Assembly (NCBI GenBank): GCA_036269135.1
Contig: DATASQ010000057.1
Coordinates: 1-64,000, forward strand
Length of the DNA stretch: 64,000 bases
From: Palsa-343 sp036269135
GTDB taxonomy: Bacteria > Acidobacteriota > Terriglobia > Terriglobales > Acidobacteriaceae
Direction: 5' to 3'
In this document: in pieces, positions 32,525 through 40,425 of the stretch
How the letters are laid out: the number at the start of each line of letters is the position of its first letter
Position numbering within the stretch: position 1 is the stretch's first letter
Program-made: the position numbers and the translations under genes
The notes under the pieces: model-generated
Told to the model about the DNA's origin: nothing
Seen by the model: the letters and a program-made list of their open reading frames with translations, nothing else
Database searches by the model: none

Positions 32525-33127
32525 TTACTTCGCCTCTGCCTCGGCCTCATCCAGCATGGAGTACAGCTTGGCAAAGTCCGTGACCTGCTTATAGCCGTGG
32601 TCGGTCACCACCCAGGCGGTCGGCGTCTCGTGCACGCCCATCCGGTTGCCCAGGGCCACATCGGCCCGCACCTCGGCCGCGAGCTTACCCTGCGGATCCA
32701 TGACGAAGGGCAGCGCCGTGCCGTGCTGCTGGGCAAATTTCTGCGTGAAATTCTGCAGATCGCTCTTTGTCTCGATGCTCGCCTGGTTGGCAAAGACCGC
32801 ATTGCGATAGTCGTCGCCCAGCTGCTTCGACCGCGTGTCGAACCAGCGCGCGTTCACCGCCGCCTCGAAACTCCAGTTATGCATCGGCAGGGGGAAGGAA
32901 TGCCGCTCCCAGGCAACGTGGTACTTCTCCACCGCCTGCATGATGACAGGGTTCTCCATGGCGCACATGGGGCACTCGAGGTCCGCGAACTCGACGATCG
33001 CCACCCGGGCGCCGGGCGGCGGATGCAGCGCCGAAGTGTCCTTCGGATGCAGAATGTCCTGCGCCGACGCCGTCAGCGCAATCAGGAAACCGACTCCAAA
33101 AACAGTAAGCTTGCGCAATCCAACCAT
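32525..33127 (-). CDS. Periplasmic DsbA-like thiol oxidoreductase
   Basis: 200 residues. A signal peptide (LTVFGVGFLIALTASAQ) directs export. The thioredoxin-fold core begins RVAIVEFADLECPMCAMENP with active-site Cys52 and Cys55 (CPMC), and has the long helical insertion of DsbA-like proteins (WERHSFPLPMHNWSFEAAVNAR). The cis-Pro region is HETPTAWVV. It may oxidise or isomerise disulfides, or serve the downstream Ccm genes by keeping cytochrome c CXXCH thiols in the right state; CPMC is not the classic CPHC. The terminator at 32454 follows it. Confidence 0.82.
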   Translation of the reverse strand: MVGLRKLTVFGVGFLIALTASAQDILHPKDTSALHPPPGARVAIVEFADLECPMCAMENPVIMQAVEKYHVAWERHSFPLPMHNWSFEAAVNARWFDTRSKQLGDDYRNAVFANQASIETKSDLQNFTQKFAQQHGTALPFVMDPQGKLAAEVRADVALGNRMGVHETPTAWVVTDHGYKQVTDFAKLYSMLDEAEAEAK

Positions 33128-33330
33128 AGTTCGAGTTTACCGTTTCAGCCCGAAAAGCTGAAAGTCGGCGCCCTGGGGACAGAGGGCCGGATGTGCTGTC
33201 GTTCGAGTTCGCCGATGGACCGTCACGGCTGACGCCGCGCCCATGCAGGGCGGACCGTCTTTTCGCAAGCCGTGAGCCGTGCCCTGCTGCCGGCGGAGCA
33301 CGAAGGGCTCCGTGGCGAATCGGCCGGGCA

Positions 33331-33456
33331 CTAAATGTGCTTTTCTGCCCGCTTTGCCGCCCGCCATTTCACCGCCACGAAGCTCAGGTACACCAGGTGA
33401 ATGACAAACGTCGCCGCATAGGCCAGGATCAGATGCCGTTGTCCAATGTCGCTCAT
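33331..33456 (-). CDS. ccmD: CcmD-like small membrane protein
   Basis: 41 residues: a short N-terminus, one hydrophobic segment (LILAYAATFVIHLVYLSFVAV, residues 9-29) and a basic tail (KWRAAKRAEKH). That is the size and shape of CcmD, which stabilises the CcmABC-CcmE heme export complex in the inner membrane. GGAGGGAG lies about 10 nt upstream. The gene begins 5 bp after the ccmC stop, the usual position for ccmD. Confidence 0.78.
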   Translation of the reverse strand: MSDIGQRHLILAYAATFVIHLVYLSFVAVKWRAAKRAEKHI

Positions 33457-33461
33457 CACCG

Positions 33462-34193
33462 TTATCTCCCTCCTGCCATCTGGGGCTGTTCGGGGACGAC
33501 GTCCAGCGCCCGCAAAGCGGCTGCCTGTTCGGCCTTCTGCGTGCGGTACTCCGACACATACCGGAGGCTGACCACGAAAATGCCCCACATGAGCCATCCT
33601 GCCAGGTTCCACCACACGGCCGGCATCATGCTGGGATCGATGCCCGATCCGGGCGCGCCGCCAAAGACCGGCGCGGGATGCTGCGTCCGCCACCAGCGCG
33701 TGGACATGTACACCAGCGGCACATCCAGATACCCGAAGATGGCCATCACCGCGGCCAGCGTGCGCATCTGCGGACCGGCGGCAAAACGCCGCAGCAGCAA
33801 ATAGGCCACGTAAATCAGCCACAGGACCAGGGTCGAGGTGAGACGGGCATCCCAGGTCCACCAGATCCCCCAGACCGCGCGACCCCACAGCGAGCCGGTG
33901 ACCAGGCCGATCAGGCAGAACACCACGCCCATCTCCGCCGAGGTGACCGCCAGCGAGTCCGCCTTGATGGCCAGCTCATGGTTGCGGTTGCGCACCGCCA
34001 GATACACCAGCGAACAGATGAGGTTGATGGCAAAGAACAGACCCATCCCCGCCCAGGAGGGGATGTGATAGTAGAAGATCCTCTGCACATTACCCTGCGC
34101 CGCATCCGCCGGCACAACCCACAGCGCCACCCGGAAGCCTTCCGCCAGCACGCCCAGCGTCACCGCCAGCCATAACCATCGCCACAGTTTCAT
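33462..34193 (-). CDS. ccmC: Heme exporter protein CcmC
   Basis: 243 residues, six hydrophobic segments. The heme-handling Trp-rich motif VWGIWWTWDARLTS is in the middle (about residues 110-123), flanked by conserved histidines (YYHIPSW near 42-48 and a later one in RTQHPAP). CcmC loads heme onto CcmE in the periplasm. It probably begins at ATG 34193 with AAGGA just upstream. It is followed by ccmD and preceded by a TonB-like gene with a 85-bp gap. Confidence 0.9.
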   Translation of the reverse strand: MKLWRWLWLAVTLGVLAEGFRVALWVVPADAAQGNVQRIFYYHIPSWAGMGLFFAINLICSLVYLAVRNRNHELAIKADSLAVTSAEMGVVFCLIGLVTGSLWGRAVWGIWWTWDARLTSTLVLWLIYVAYLLLRRFAAGPQMRTLAAVMAIFGYLDVPLVYMSTRWWRTQHPAPVFGGAPGSGIDPSMMPAVWWNLAGWLMWGIFVVSLRYVSEYRTQKAEQAAALRALDVVPEQPQMAGGR

Positions 34194-34278
34194 AATCCTT
34201 CTGCCTTTCCAGCTCCCGATCGGATCCGAAGATGCCGGCAAGAGCGCTTACAACTCGGCCGTTCGTCGATCCACCGGC

Positions 34279-34803
34279 TCACATCCCCGGCTTATTCGGT
34301 ACTCCATCCACCATGGGCGTGACCACGGTTCCCCCGTTGTACGAAAACGTGAACCGCACCTTCACCTTAACGGTGCTGATGCCCGAGGGAAACGCATCGT
34401 AAGGCGCCGAGCGGGTAATGGCAGCCCAGGCCGCTCGATCCAGCGGCTCTTTCCCGGACCGCTGCTCCAGCATCAGGTTCGATACGCTGCCGTCGGTATG
34501 CACCACGGCCAGGATTCTGACCGTGCCGGGAAGCGATTGCGGCGGCTGTGCCTCGGCCGGCATCATGGCCAGCCAGGAATCCTTCGTCCGCTGCTCCAGG
34601 GTGGCCCAGTAGTCCTTTAAATTCGCCCGATCGTCGGAAAACAGGTGTCCCGCCACCTCCACCGTGAGCGAATTCTGATCGGCTTCCGGGGCCTGCGCGG
34701 CCGTTTGGTCCGCAGGGGCAGCCTGCTGCTGAGCCCGGCCCGGGGGCACCCCGAGGGCCATCGCCATTGCCAGCACAAGGGTTGTTCCATAGGCAAGCTT
34801 CAT
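34279..34803 (-). CDS. Periplasmic TonB-C-like protein
   Basis: 174 residues. A signal peptide (TTLVLAMAMALGVPPGRAQ) and a Gln/Ala-rich linker precede a domain like the TonB C-terminus: GTVRILAVVHTDGSVSNLMLEQRSG, DRAAWAAITRSAPYDAFP and KVKVRFTFSYNG. In full TonB this domain contacts outer-membrane receptors. Here there is no N-terminal membrane anchor beyond the signal peptide and no long proline region. Partner unknown; its place among the ccm genes may be accidental. Confidence 0.72.
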   Translation of the reverse strand: MKLAYGTTLVLAMAMALGVPPGRAQQQAAPADQTAAQAPEADQNSLTVEVAGHLFSDDRANLKDYWATLEQRTKDSWLAMMPAEAQPPQSLPGTVRILAVVHTDGSVSNLMLEQRSGKEPLDRAAWAAITRSAPYDAFPSGISTVKVKVRFTFSYNGGTVVTPMVDGVPNKPGM

Positions 34804-34929
34804 GCATTCACCTCCTGGGAACGGCGGCCCTTGCCGGCCGGGGTCCTGTCCCGGCCTTGTGGCCCTGGCCGGGGGCTCGCCGCATTTCCTCTTTCCGCAT
34901 CCATCCTAAATAGGGTACAAAGGTACACC

Positions 34930-35142
34930 ATGGCTTGGTTCACGCTCGCTCTCGGCGCACTTCTCATGGCCATCGGCATTGGCGGACAGATCTTTGGTGT
35001 CCACAAATCCACCCGGCTCGCCGCCCACGACCGCCCGGCCCGCAAATGGATCATCACCGTCGGCTCGCTGGTGGTCGGCCTCTGGATCGTCGCCTTTTCC
35101 GCCGCGCACGTCCTCCATCTGCACCACTCCGGCCACTGGTAG
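34930..35142 (+). CDS. Small two-helix membrane protein of unknown function
   Basis: 70 residues with two hydrophobic segments (WFTLALGALLMAIGIGGQIFG and WIITVGSLVVGLWIVAFSAAHVLHL) separated by a basic loop and ending in a His-rich tail (HVLHLHHSGHW). AAAGGT lies about 7 nt before the ATG. It lies on the opposite strand to the ccm genes, divergent from the TonB-like gene. Coding potential is supported by hydrophobic pattern and ribosome binding site only. Confidence 0.6.
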   Translation: MAWFTLALGALLMAIGIGGQIFGVHKSTRLAAHDRPARKWIITVGSLVVGLWIVAFSAAHVLHLHHSGHW

Positions 35143-35205
35143 AACTGGCCCTCCGGGCGACCGCCTTCAGCACGCCCCTCCGGCGACCCGCGGCGCGTTG
35201 CGTCC

Positions 35206-35877
35206 TCACTCCGCATGCAGAACCACCTCAAACAGCAGCATGCAAATGGTGGTGAAGATCACATCGTAGGCCGCCAGCATCTTGATCCACAAAATCGAGT
35301 CGCCTTCGCCGGTGAGAATGGCCGTGGCTGACATCACCATGCCCAGCAGCGCGGGAATAAAGATCGGGAACAGGATCAGCGGGAGCAGCAGCTCGCGATT
35401 GCGCGTGCGCATGGACAGCGCCGCAAAGAAGACCCCGTTCACGATCAGCGACCACGTCCCCAGCGGCAGTACCACGGCCAGCAGCCACGCATTTCCCAGC
35501 GCATGCAGGTTATAGAAGACGATGAAAACCGGCGCCAGCGCAATCTCGACCGCGGTCACAAACAGGAAATTCGCCAGGGTTTTGCCCAGGAACAGCGAAG
35601 CTCCCGGGGCCGGCGTCATGCGCAGGGCGTCCAGCACCTGGTTGCGCAGCTCGCGCGCCCATGCCTGATTCAGCGCACTGACGGCGGCAAACATCGTCGC
35701 CACGCACAGGATGCCGCCTGCGATCTGCCGGCTGACGGCGCGCGTGGGATCGAAGGCCAGGCTGAACAGCACCACCACCAGCAGCGCGAAAAACAGCATG
35801 GAGTTGATGGCGTCTTTCGACCGCCACTCCAGCCGCAGGTCTTTGCTCAGATGGGTGAGAAAATACGCGGCTTTCAT
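35206..35877 (-). CDS. ccmB: Heme exporter protein CcmB
   Basis: 223 residues with six hydrophobic segments. KAAYFLTHLSKDLRLEWRSKDAINSMLFFALLVV at the start and GNAWLLAVVLPLGTWSLIVNGVFFAALSMRTRNRELLLPLILFPIFIP are the family's conserved stretches. CcmB is the permease of the CcmAB ABC unit that releases heme-bound CcmE from CcmCD. Its start overlaps the ybaK stop by ATGA. Confidence 0.88.
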   Translation of the reverse strand: MKAAYFLTHLSKDLRLEWRSKDAINSMLFFALLVVVLFSLAFDPTRAVSRQIAGGILCVATMFAAVSALNQAWARELRNQVLDALRMTPAPGASLFLGKTLANFLFVTAVEIALAPVFIVFYNLHALGNAWLLAVVLPLGTWSLIVNGVFFAALSMRTRNRELLLPLILFPIFIPALLGMVMSATAILTGEGDSILWIKMLAAYDVIFTTICMLLFEVVLHAE

Positions 35878-36377
35878 GCTGTCTTCTCCTGGCGCGCATC
35901 CTTTGTCAGATCCGCCACCGTTCCTTTCGACGCCCGCAGATAATCGGCCGGACTGAGCAGCACCTGCACGCCGCGCGTGCCGGCCGACACCGAGATCCCC
36001 TCGAACAACGCCAGCGTCTCGTCGACAAATACCGGGAAATCTTTTTTCGCTCCGAAGACCGTGACGCCGCCGCGCACGTAGCCGGTGAGTGGCTGCACGT
36101 CCTTCAGCGACACCAGCTCGGCCTTGCGGGCTCCGGCGGCGGCGGCCAGTTTCTTGAAGTCCAGCTCGGCATCGCCCGGCACGACGGCAAACACATGCTC
36201 CTTTTCGGAGGTCAGGCACAGCAGGGTCTTAAACACCTGCTGCGGCGGCAGGCCGACCTTCTCCGCCACAACGATCGCCGAGAGCTCCTCCGGATCGACC
36301 GAATACTCGCGAATCTCGTAGGCGATCCCCAGACTTTCCAGGTAGCGCACGGCGTTCGTCTTGTGGACGCTGCTCAT
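35874..36377 (-). CDS. ybaK: YbaK/EbsC-family aminoacyl-tRNA deacylase
   Basis: 167 residues of the YbaK editing-domain family: TNAVRYLESLGIAYEIREYSVD, VFKTLLCLTSEKEHVFAVVPGDAELDFKKLA (with the conserved K and VVP), and GYVRGGVTVFGAKKDFPVFVDE (the GG..P-type substrate loop). YbaK hydrolyses Cys-tRNA(Pro). It overlaps ccmA and ccmB by 4 bp each, so it is translated within a ccm operon, which is unusual; no functional link is known. Confidence 0.87.
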   Translation of the reverse strand: MSSVHKTNAVRYLESLGIAYEIREYSVDPEELSAIVVAEKVGLPPQQVFKTLLCLTSEKEHVFAVVPGDAELDFKKLAAAAGARKAELVSLKDVQPLTGYVRGGVTVFGAKKDFPVFVDETLALFEGISVSAGTRGVQVLLSPADYLRASKGTVADLTKDARQEKTA

Positions 36378-37096
36378 CGCGAGGCTCCCGCCACGGCCGT
36401 CAGCCGCGCCGCGAGGCCGGCGGCTCCATCCCGCTGGTATGGCCCTTCTTCGAGCGAGGCCACCGCGCCGGCATGCAGGGTCAGGACAAAATCCGCCAGC
36501 GGCTCGGCCAGCTCTCGCTGATGGGTGGTCAGCAGAATCGTTCGCTGCTCGGTCCGGAATGTCTCCAGCAGCCGCAGCATCTGGTGCGCGCTCTGAATAT
36601 CCATATTGGAGAAGGGCTCATCCAGCAGCAGCAGCTCCGGCCGCGAGATCAGCACCCGGGCCAGCGAGGCCCGCTGCTTCATCCCCTGGGAATACTGTCC
36701 CACGGGCCGTGGCAGCACCGGATCGAGGCCCACACTGCGCAGCGCCTCCGCGGGAGCGACGCACGCGCGTCCGCGATACAGCTTCGCGAAGTACTCCAGA
36801 TTCTCCACGCCGGTGAACTCGTCATACAGCATGGTGGCGTGGCTCATGTAGCCGATCCGTTCCCGCGCCTCCATCGGATCCTCAGCCTGTCCGTCTGCCG
36901 TGTAGATCCTGACTTTGCCGTAGCTGGGCTTCTGCAGGCCGGCCAGCGTGCGCAGCAGCGTGGACTTGCCCGCGCCGTTCTCGCCCAGCACCAGATAGCA
37001 GCGCCCGCGCTCCAGCTGCACCGACACTTTGCGCAGCGCCGCAAACGTGCCGTACAGCTTCGAGACCTCGTCGAACTCCGCGATGATGCCGTTCAT
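36374..37096 (-). CDS. ccmA: Cytochrome c maturation ABC ATPase CcmA
   Basis: 240 residues. Walker A GENGAGKST (about residues 37-45), signature YSQGMKQRASLARVLI, Walker B LLLLDEPFSNMD and H-loop TTH. It powers release of holo-CcmE together with CcmB. ATG 37096 has AGGA 7 nt upstream; ATG 37120 is possible. It is downstream of ccmE on the same strand with about 100 bp between, and that gap holds a heptamer run. Confidence 0.87.
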   Translation of the reverse strand: MNGIIAEFDEVSKLYGTFAALRKVSVQLERGRCYLVLGENGAGKSTLLRTLAGLQKPSYGKVRIYTADGQAEDPMEARERIGYMSHATMLYDEFTGVENLEYFAKLYRGRACVAPAEALRSVGLDPVLPRPVGQYSQGMKQRASLARVLISRPELLLLDEPFSNMDIQSAHQMLRLLETFRTEQRTILLTTHQRELAEPLADFVLTLHAGAVASLEEGPYQRDGAAGLAARLTAVAGASR

Positions 37097-37164
37097 AGGC
37101 TGTTCCTGAGCCGTCCCCATCCGCTGGCGAGCACACGTCCCCCGCGGGCTGCAGAAATACGTCT

Positions 37165-37195
37165 CCTACACCCTAATCCCCTGTACCCTGCCTTG
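37165..37195. repeat. Short 7-bp repeat between ccmE and ccmA
   Basis: Units ACACCCT, AATCCCC, TGTACCC, TGCC, the same CCCTGTA type as the array at 3118. It begins right after the ccmE stop codon. Confidence 0.55.
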
Positions 37196-37197
37196 TT

Positions 37198-37662
37198 TTA
37201 CTGTCCCTTGCCGGCGGCCGGTGCGGTCATTGCCGCCGTCTGGGTCGCGGCGCCTGGCTTCTGCTGCGACGGCGCATACTTTGACGCGCATTTCGCCTGC
37301 AGTCCCGTGGCGTGGAAGACTCCATCGCGGCCGAAGTGCCCAATGGCCAGCGCCTGGCTGTTGTCCTTAAAGGTATCCGGCGGCGGCTCCTCACCGGTAT
37401 AGGCCACCGGCAGCTTGCGGTCGTTCTCCACGAGCACAAACTGCGCGTGCGCGCCGTCGCGCTTGATGGTGCCGGGCTCGACGCTCCCTGCCACGCGCAG
37501 GTTCCGCGTGTAGGCCTTGTTGCCCATCGTCTGCAGCTCCTGGATGGTGACGTAGTAGCTCTTGTTCGCTTCCACGCCGGTCACCGCGAGGTATGAGATC
37601 GCCCCCAGGATGATCACCACCGCCGCCACGATCCGCACTGTCTGGCTGTTGCCGCTCTTCAT
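37198..37662 (-). CDS. ccmE: Cytochrome c maturation protein CcmE, CxxxY type
   Basis: 154 residues. One N-terminal membrane anchor (IVAAVVIILGAISYLAVTG, residues 11-29) and the beta-barrel OB domain (YVTIQELQTMGNKAYTRNLRVAGSV, GTIKRDGAHAQFVLVEN, PDTFKDNSQALAIGHFGRDGVFHATGLQAKC). The heme-attachment motif is CASKY (Cys125, Tyr129) where E. coli CcmE has HxxxY. That is the variant known in some delta-proteobacteria and archaea. ATG 37662 is chosen at the natural N-terminus; the longer frame adds an implausible leader. Confidence 0.85.
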   Translation of the reverse strand: MKSGNSQTVRIVAAVVIILGAISYLAVTGVEANKSYYVTIQELQTMGNKAYTRNLRVAGSVEPGTIKRDGAHAQFVLVENDRKLPVAYTGEEPPPDTFKDNSQALAIGHFGRDGVFHATGLQAKCASKYAPSQQKPGAATQTAAMTAPAAGKGQ

Positions 37663-37792
37663 GGGTCTATTGTATGCAGGCTGCGGTCCCCTGCGCATGT
37701 GACATAGATCACGCACGGTTTTTCCCGCGATTCGCCGTATCTGCCTCATTCGGCGGGTCCTGCCGCTCCGCCGGACCCGCCCCGGGCCCGTT

Positions 37793-38212
37793 TTACTTCC
37801 CGAACGACCCCGCCGCCGCTTCGGCCACGGCCTGATCCTGCTTGCCCATGCCGCCGCTCACGCCCACCGCGCCTACGACTTCGTCGCCGCGCTTCAGCGG
37901 AATTCCGCCGGCAAACACCATCACGCGTCCGTGATTCGAGACATGGATCCCAAAAAACTGATCGCCGCTTTGCGAGTTCTCCCCAAGCGCCTTTGTCTCG
38001 ATATCGAAGGCCCGCGCTGTAAAGGCCTTGTTGATGGCAATGTCGATGCTGCCCAGCCAGGCGCCCTCCTGCCGCTCAAACGCGACCAGGTTCGAGCCTG
38101 CATCCACCACCGCAATGTTCATCGGCTGACCGATCTCGTTCGCCTTCTCCTGTCCGGCGCGAATGACCCGCCGCGCTTCTTCCAGACTCACGCCCAAAGC
38201 TTTCCCCGCCAT
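37793..38212 (-). CDS. GlcG/HbpS-family protein
   Basis: 139 residues of the GlcG/HbpS (DUF336) family: GVSLEEARRVIRAGQEKANEIG, NIAVVDAGSNLVAFERQEGAWLGSIDIAINKAFTA, GGIPLKRGDEVVGAVGVSGG. HbpS of Streptomyces binds heme and senses redox stress, and GlcG is a glycolate-cluster protein; most members are uncharacterised. No signal peptide is seen. The gene lies between ccmE and thiC on the minus strand, with a 130-bp gap to ccmE. Confidence 0.82.
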   Translation of the reverse strand: MAGKALGVSLEEARRVIRAGQEKANEIGQPMNIAVVDAGSNLVAFERQEGAWLGSIDIAINKAFTARAFDIETKALGENSQSGDQFFGIHVSNHGRVMVFAGGIPLKRGDEVVGAVGVSGGMGKQDQAVAEAAAGSFGK

Positions 38213-38417
38213 CGCTCTCTCCTGTTTGAAAAATGAGTTGCCGTCCTTCTACCACAGATGCACAAACTCGGTTTGCAGCCGACTCGGTCCGCCGCGCCGG
38301 CCCACGCCCCTCGTTCCCTGCGTTGCTCCCGGGCGCACGATTCCGAGATTTATAATCCAGAGAGATTCGCCGCATCTTCCCGCCGCAACCCGACTCTCAC
38401 GCTGAATGAGGTGATCC

Positions 38418-39875
38418 GTGGCAGCATCCAACCCCGCTCTGGAAGTTCTGAAGCCCCGCACCGACTGGATCATCCGTCGCCAAGCCGAGGCCGCCCGCAC
38501 CGGCGACACGAATATGTCGCAGATGCACTTCGCCCGCAAGGGCTTCGCGACTGAAGAGATGGCCTTCGTTGCCGAACGGGAAAAGCTGCCGCTGGAGCTG
38601 GTTCGCGACGAAATCGCCGCTGGCCGCCTCATCATTCCGGCCAACATCCATCACCCGGAGCTGGAGCCGATGGGCATCGGCATCGCCACGCGGTGCAAGG
38701 TCAACGCCAACATCGGCAACTCGGCCCTCACCTCCAATATTCAGGAAGAGCTGCGCAAACTCCACATGGCGGTGCAGCATGGCGCCGATACCGTGATGGA
38801 CCTCTCCACCGGCGGCGAGATCCCCGAAATCCGCGACGCCATTCTGCGCCACTCGCCTGTGCCCATCGGCACTGTGCCCATTTACGAGGCGCTGGCGCGG
38901 GTGAAGCGGCTCGAAGACCTGAACATTGACGTCTACCTCGAGGTCATCGAGGAGCAGGCCCAGCAGGGTGTCGACTACTTCACCGTTCACGCCGGCGTGC
39001 TCATCCAGTACGTGCCCATGGTGGCCAAACGCATCACCGGCATCGTCAGCCGGGGCGGCGCCATCCTCGCCCAGTGGATGACCCACCACCACAAGCAGAA
39101 TTTCCTCTACGAGAATTTCGACCGCATCGTGAAGGTCATGGCGAAGTACGACGTCAGCTTCTCGCTGGGCGACGGACTCCGCCCCGGCTCGGTCGCGGAC
39201 GCCTCCGACGAAGCGCAATACTCCGAGCTGAAGACGCTGGGCGAACTCACCGCGATCGCCTGGAAGGACGATGTCCAGGTCATGATCGAAGGCCCCGGCC
39301 ACGTCCCGCTCGACAAGATCAAGGAGCAGGTGGACAAAGAAGTCGAGTACTGTTTCGGCGCGCCCTTCTATACGCTCGGGCCGCTGGTCACCGACATCGC
39401 CCCCGGCTACGACCACATCACGTCCGCCATCGGAGCCGCGCTGATTGGCTGGCACGGCGCGTCGATGCTCTGCTATGTCACCCCGAAGGAGCACCTCGGC
39501 CTGCCCAACGAGAAGGACGTCCACGACGGGATGATCGCGTACAAGATTGCCGCCCATGCCGCCGACATCGCCCGCCACCGCCCCGGCGCGCGCGATCGCG
39601 ACGATGCCATCAGCTACGCCCGCTACACCTTCGACTGGGAGAAGCAGTTCGAGCTCTCGCTCGACCCGGAAACCGCCCGTTCCATGCACGACGAGACGCT
39701 GCCCGACGACTATTACAAGGAAGCGGCTTTCTGCTCGATGTGCGGGCCGAAATTCTGCTCCATGAACTGGTCCAGCAAGGTAGACGAGTTCAACAAATCC
39801 GTGCACGGACTGGAAAAGAAGGACCTGAGCGAACTGGTCACGCTGCAGGCACAGCAGCTCGGCGCCAAAAAATAG
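38418..39875 (+). CDS. thiC: Phosphomethylpyrimidine synthase ThiC
   Basis: 485 residues. Radical SAM-type enzyme that converts aminoimidazole ribotide to hydroxymethylpyrimidine phosphate in thiamine synthesis. The family core is clear: RCKVNANIGNSALTS, VMDLSTGGEIPEIRD, SRGGAILAQWMTHHHKQNFLY, SLGDGLRPGSVADASD, VMIEGPGHVPLDKI and GAALIGWHGASMLCYVTPKEHLGLPN. The C-terminal CSMCGPKFCS holds the CX2CX4C cluster ligands. GTG 38418 has GAGG 7 nt upstream. No TPP riboswitch was seen in the 205 bp upstream. thiG lies 9 kb away. Confidence 0.95.
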   Translation: MAASNPALEVLKPRTDWIIRRQAEAARTGDTNMSQMHFARKGFATEEMAFVAEREKLPLELVRDEIAAGRLIIPANIHHPELEPMGIGIATRCKVNANIGNSALTSNIQEELRKLHMAVQHGADTVMDLSTGGEIPEIRDAILRHSPVPIGTVPIYEALARVKRLEDLNIDVYLEVIEEQAQQGVDYFTVHAGVLIQYVPMVAKRITGIVSRGGAILAQWMTHHHKQNFLYENFDRIVKVMAKYDVSFSLGDGLRPGSVADASDEAQYSELKTLGELTAIAWKDDVQVMIEGPGHVPLDKIKEQVDKEVEYCFGAPFYTLGPLVTDIAPGYDHITSAIGAALIGWHGASMLCYVTPKEHLGLPNEKDVHDGMIAYKIAAHAADIARHRPGARDRDDAISYARYTFDWEKQFELSLDPETARSMHDETLPDDYYKEAAFCSMCGPKFCSMNWSSKVDEFNKSVHGLEKKDLSELVTLQAQQLGAKK

Positions 39876-39907
39876 TGCAGGAAGCACCCTTTCGTGCAGA
39901 GATCTGC

Positions 39908-39939
39908 ACAGAAAAGCCGCCTCCGGGCGGCTTTTCTGT
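39908..39939 (+). terminator. Rho-independent, probably bidirectional terminator after thiC
   Basis: A perfect 14-bp stem: ACAGAAAAGCCGCC and its reverse complement around a TCCG loop, with T runs on both sides. It separates thiC from the YtxH gene. Confidence 0.85.
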
Positions 39940-40019
39940 TTTCATCCTGGATACACAACCCGCAACATCTTCGTCGTATCGAACCAAAAGAGGGCAAAAT
40001 CAGGGACAGGAGTAAGAAG

Positions 40020-40292
40020 ATGAGCACCTGGAAATTTTGGGCAGCCTTTGGAGTCGGAGTCGCCGCCGGTGCGGCTCTCGCCCTCATCTATGCGCCGCAG
40101 ACCGGCGCTCGCACCCGCCGCCAGATCCGCCGCAGCTTCGACGAGGCCAGCGACTATCTGAGCGACGCCGCCAATAATGTGGGCGAAACCGCCAACAAGT
40201 ACATCAAGCGCGGCAAAGAAACGATGAACGATGTCGTGGACTCGGCGCAGAACGTCATGACCGCGGCCAAGAAGGTCGTCTCCTTCACCTAG
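40020..40292 (+). CDS. YtxH-domain small membrane-anchored protein
   Basis: 90 residues. A short N-terminal hydrophobic segment (FWAAFGVGVAAGAALALIYAP, residues 6-26) is followed by GARTRRQIRRSFDEASDYL, the YtxH signature, and amphipathic helices to the end. YtxH proteins are small, often stress-related, and of unknown mechanism. AGGAG lies 8 nt before the ATG. Confidence 0.78.
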   Translation: MSTWKFWAAFGVGVAAGAALALIYAPQTGARTRRQIRRSFDEASDYLSDAANNVGETANKYIKRGKETMNDVVDSAQNVMTAAKKVVSFT

Positions 40293-40425
40293 CCTCGCCG
40301 CCTCCACCCATCCCCATGGCAGACCGGCTTCTCGCCCCGTGCGAGGAGCCGCCGGCCTGTGCATAATCCTTCCCCATTCCGCAGAATCCGTCCCCACGCC
40401 GCGCAAAATCTGAAAAAATGTCGGT

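Noticed and set aside
38213..38417. TPP riboswitch before thiC
   Set aside because: The CTGAGA and ACC-CTGA/GGGA elements of the TPP aptamer are not present.
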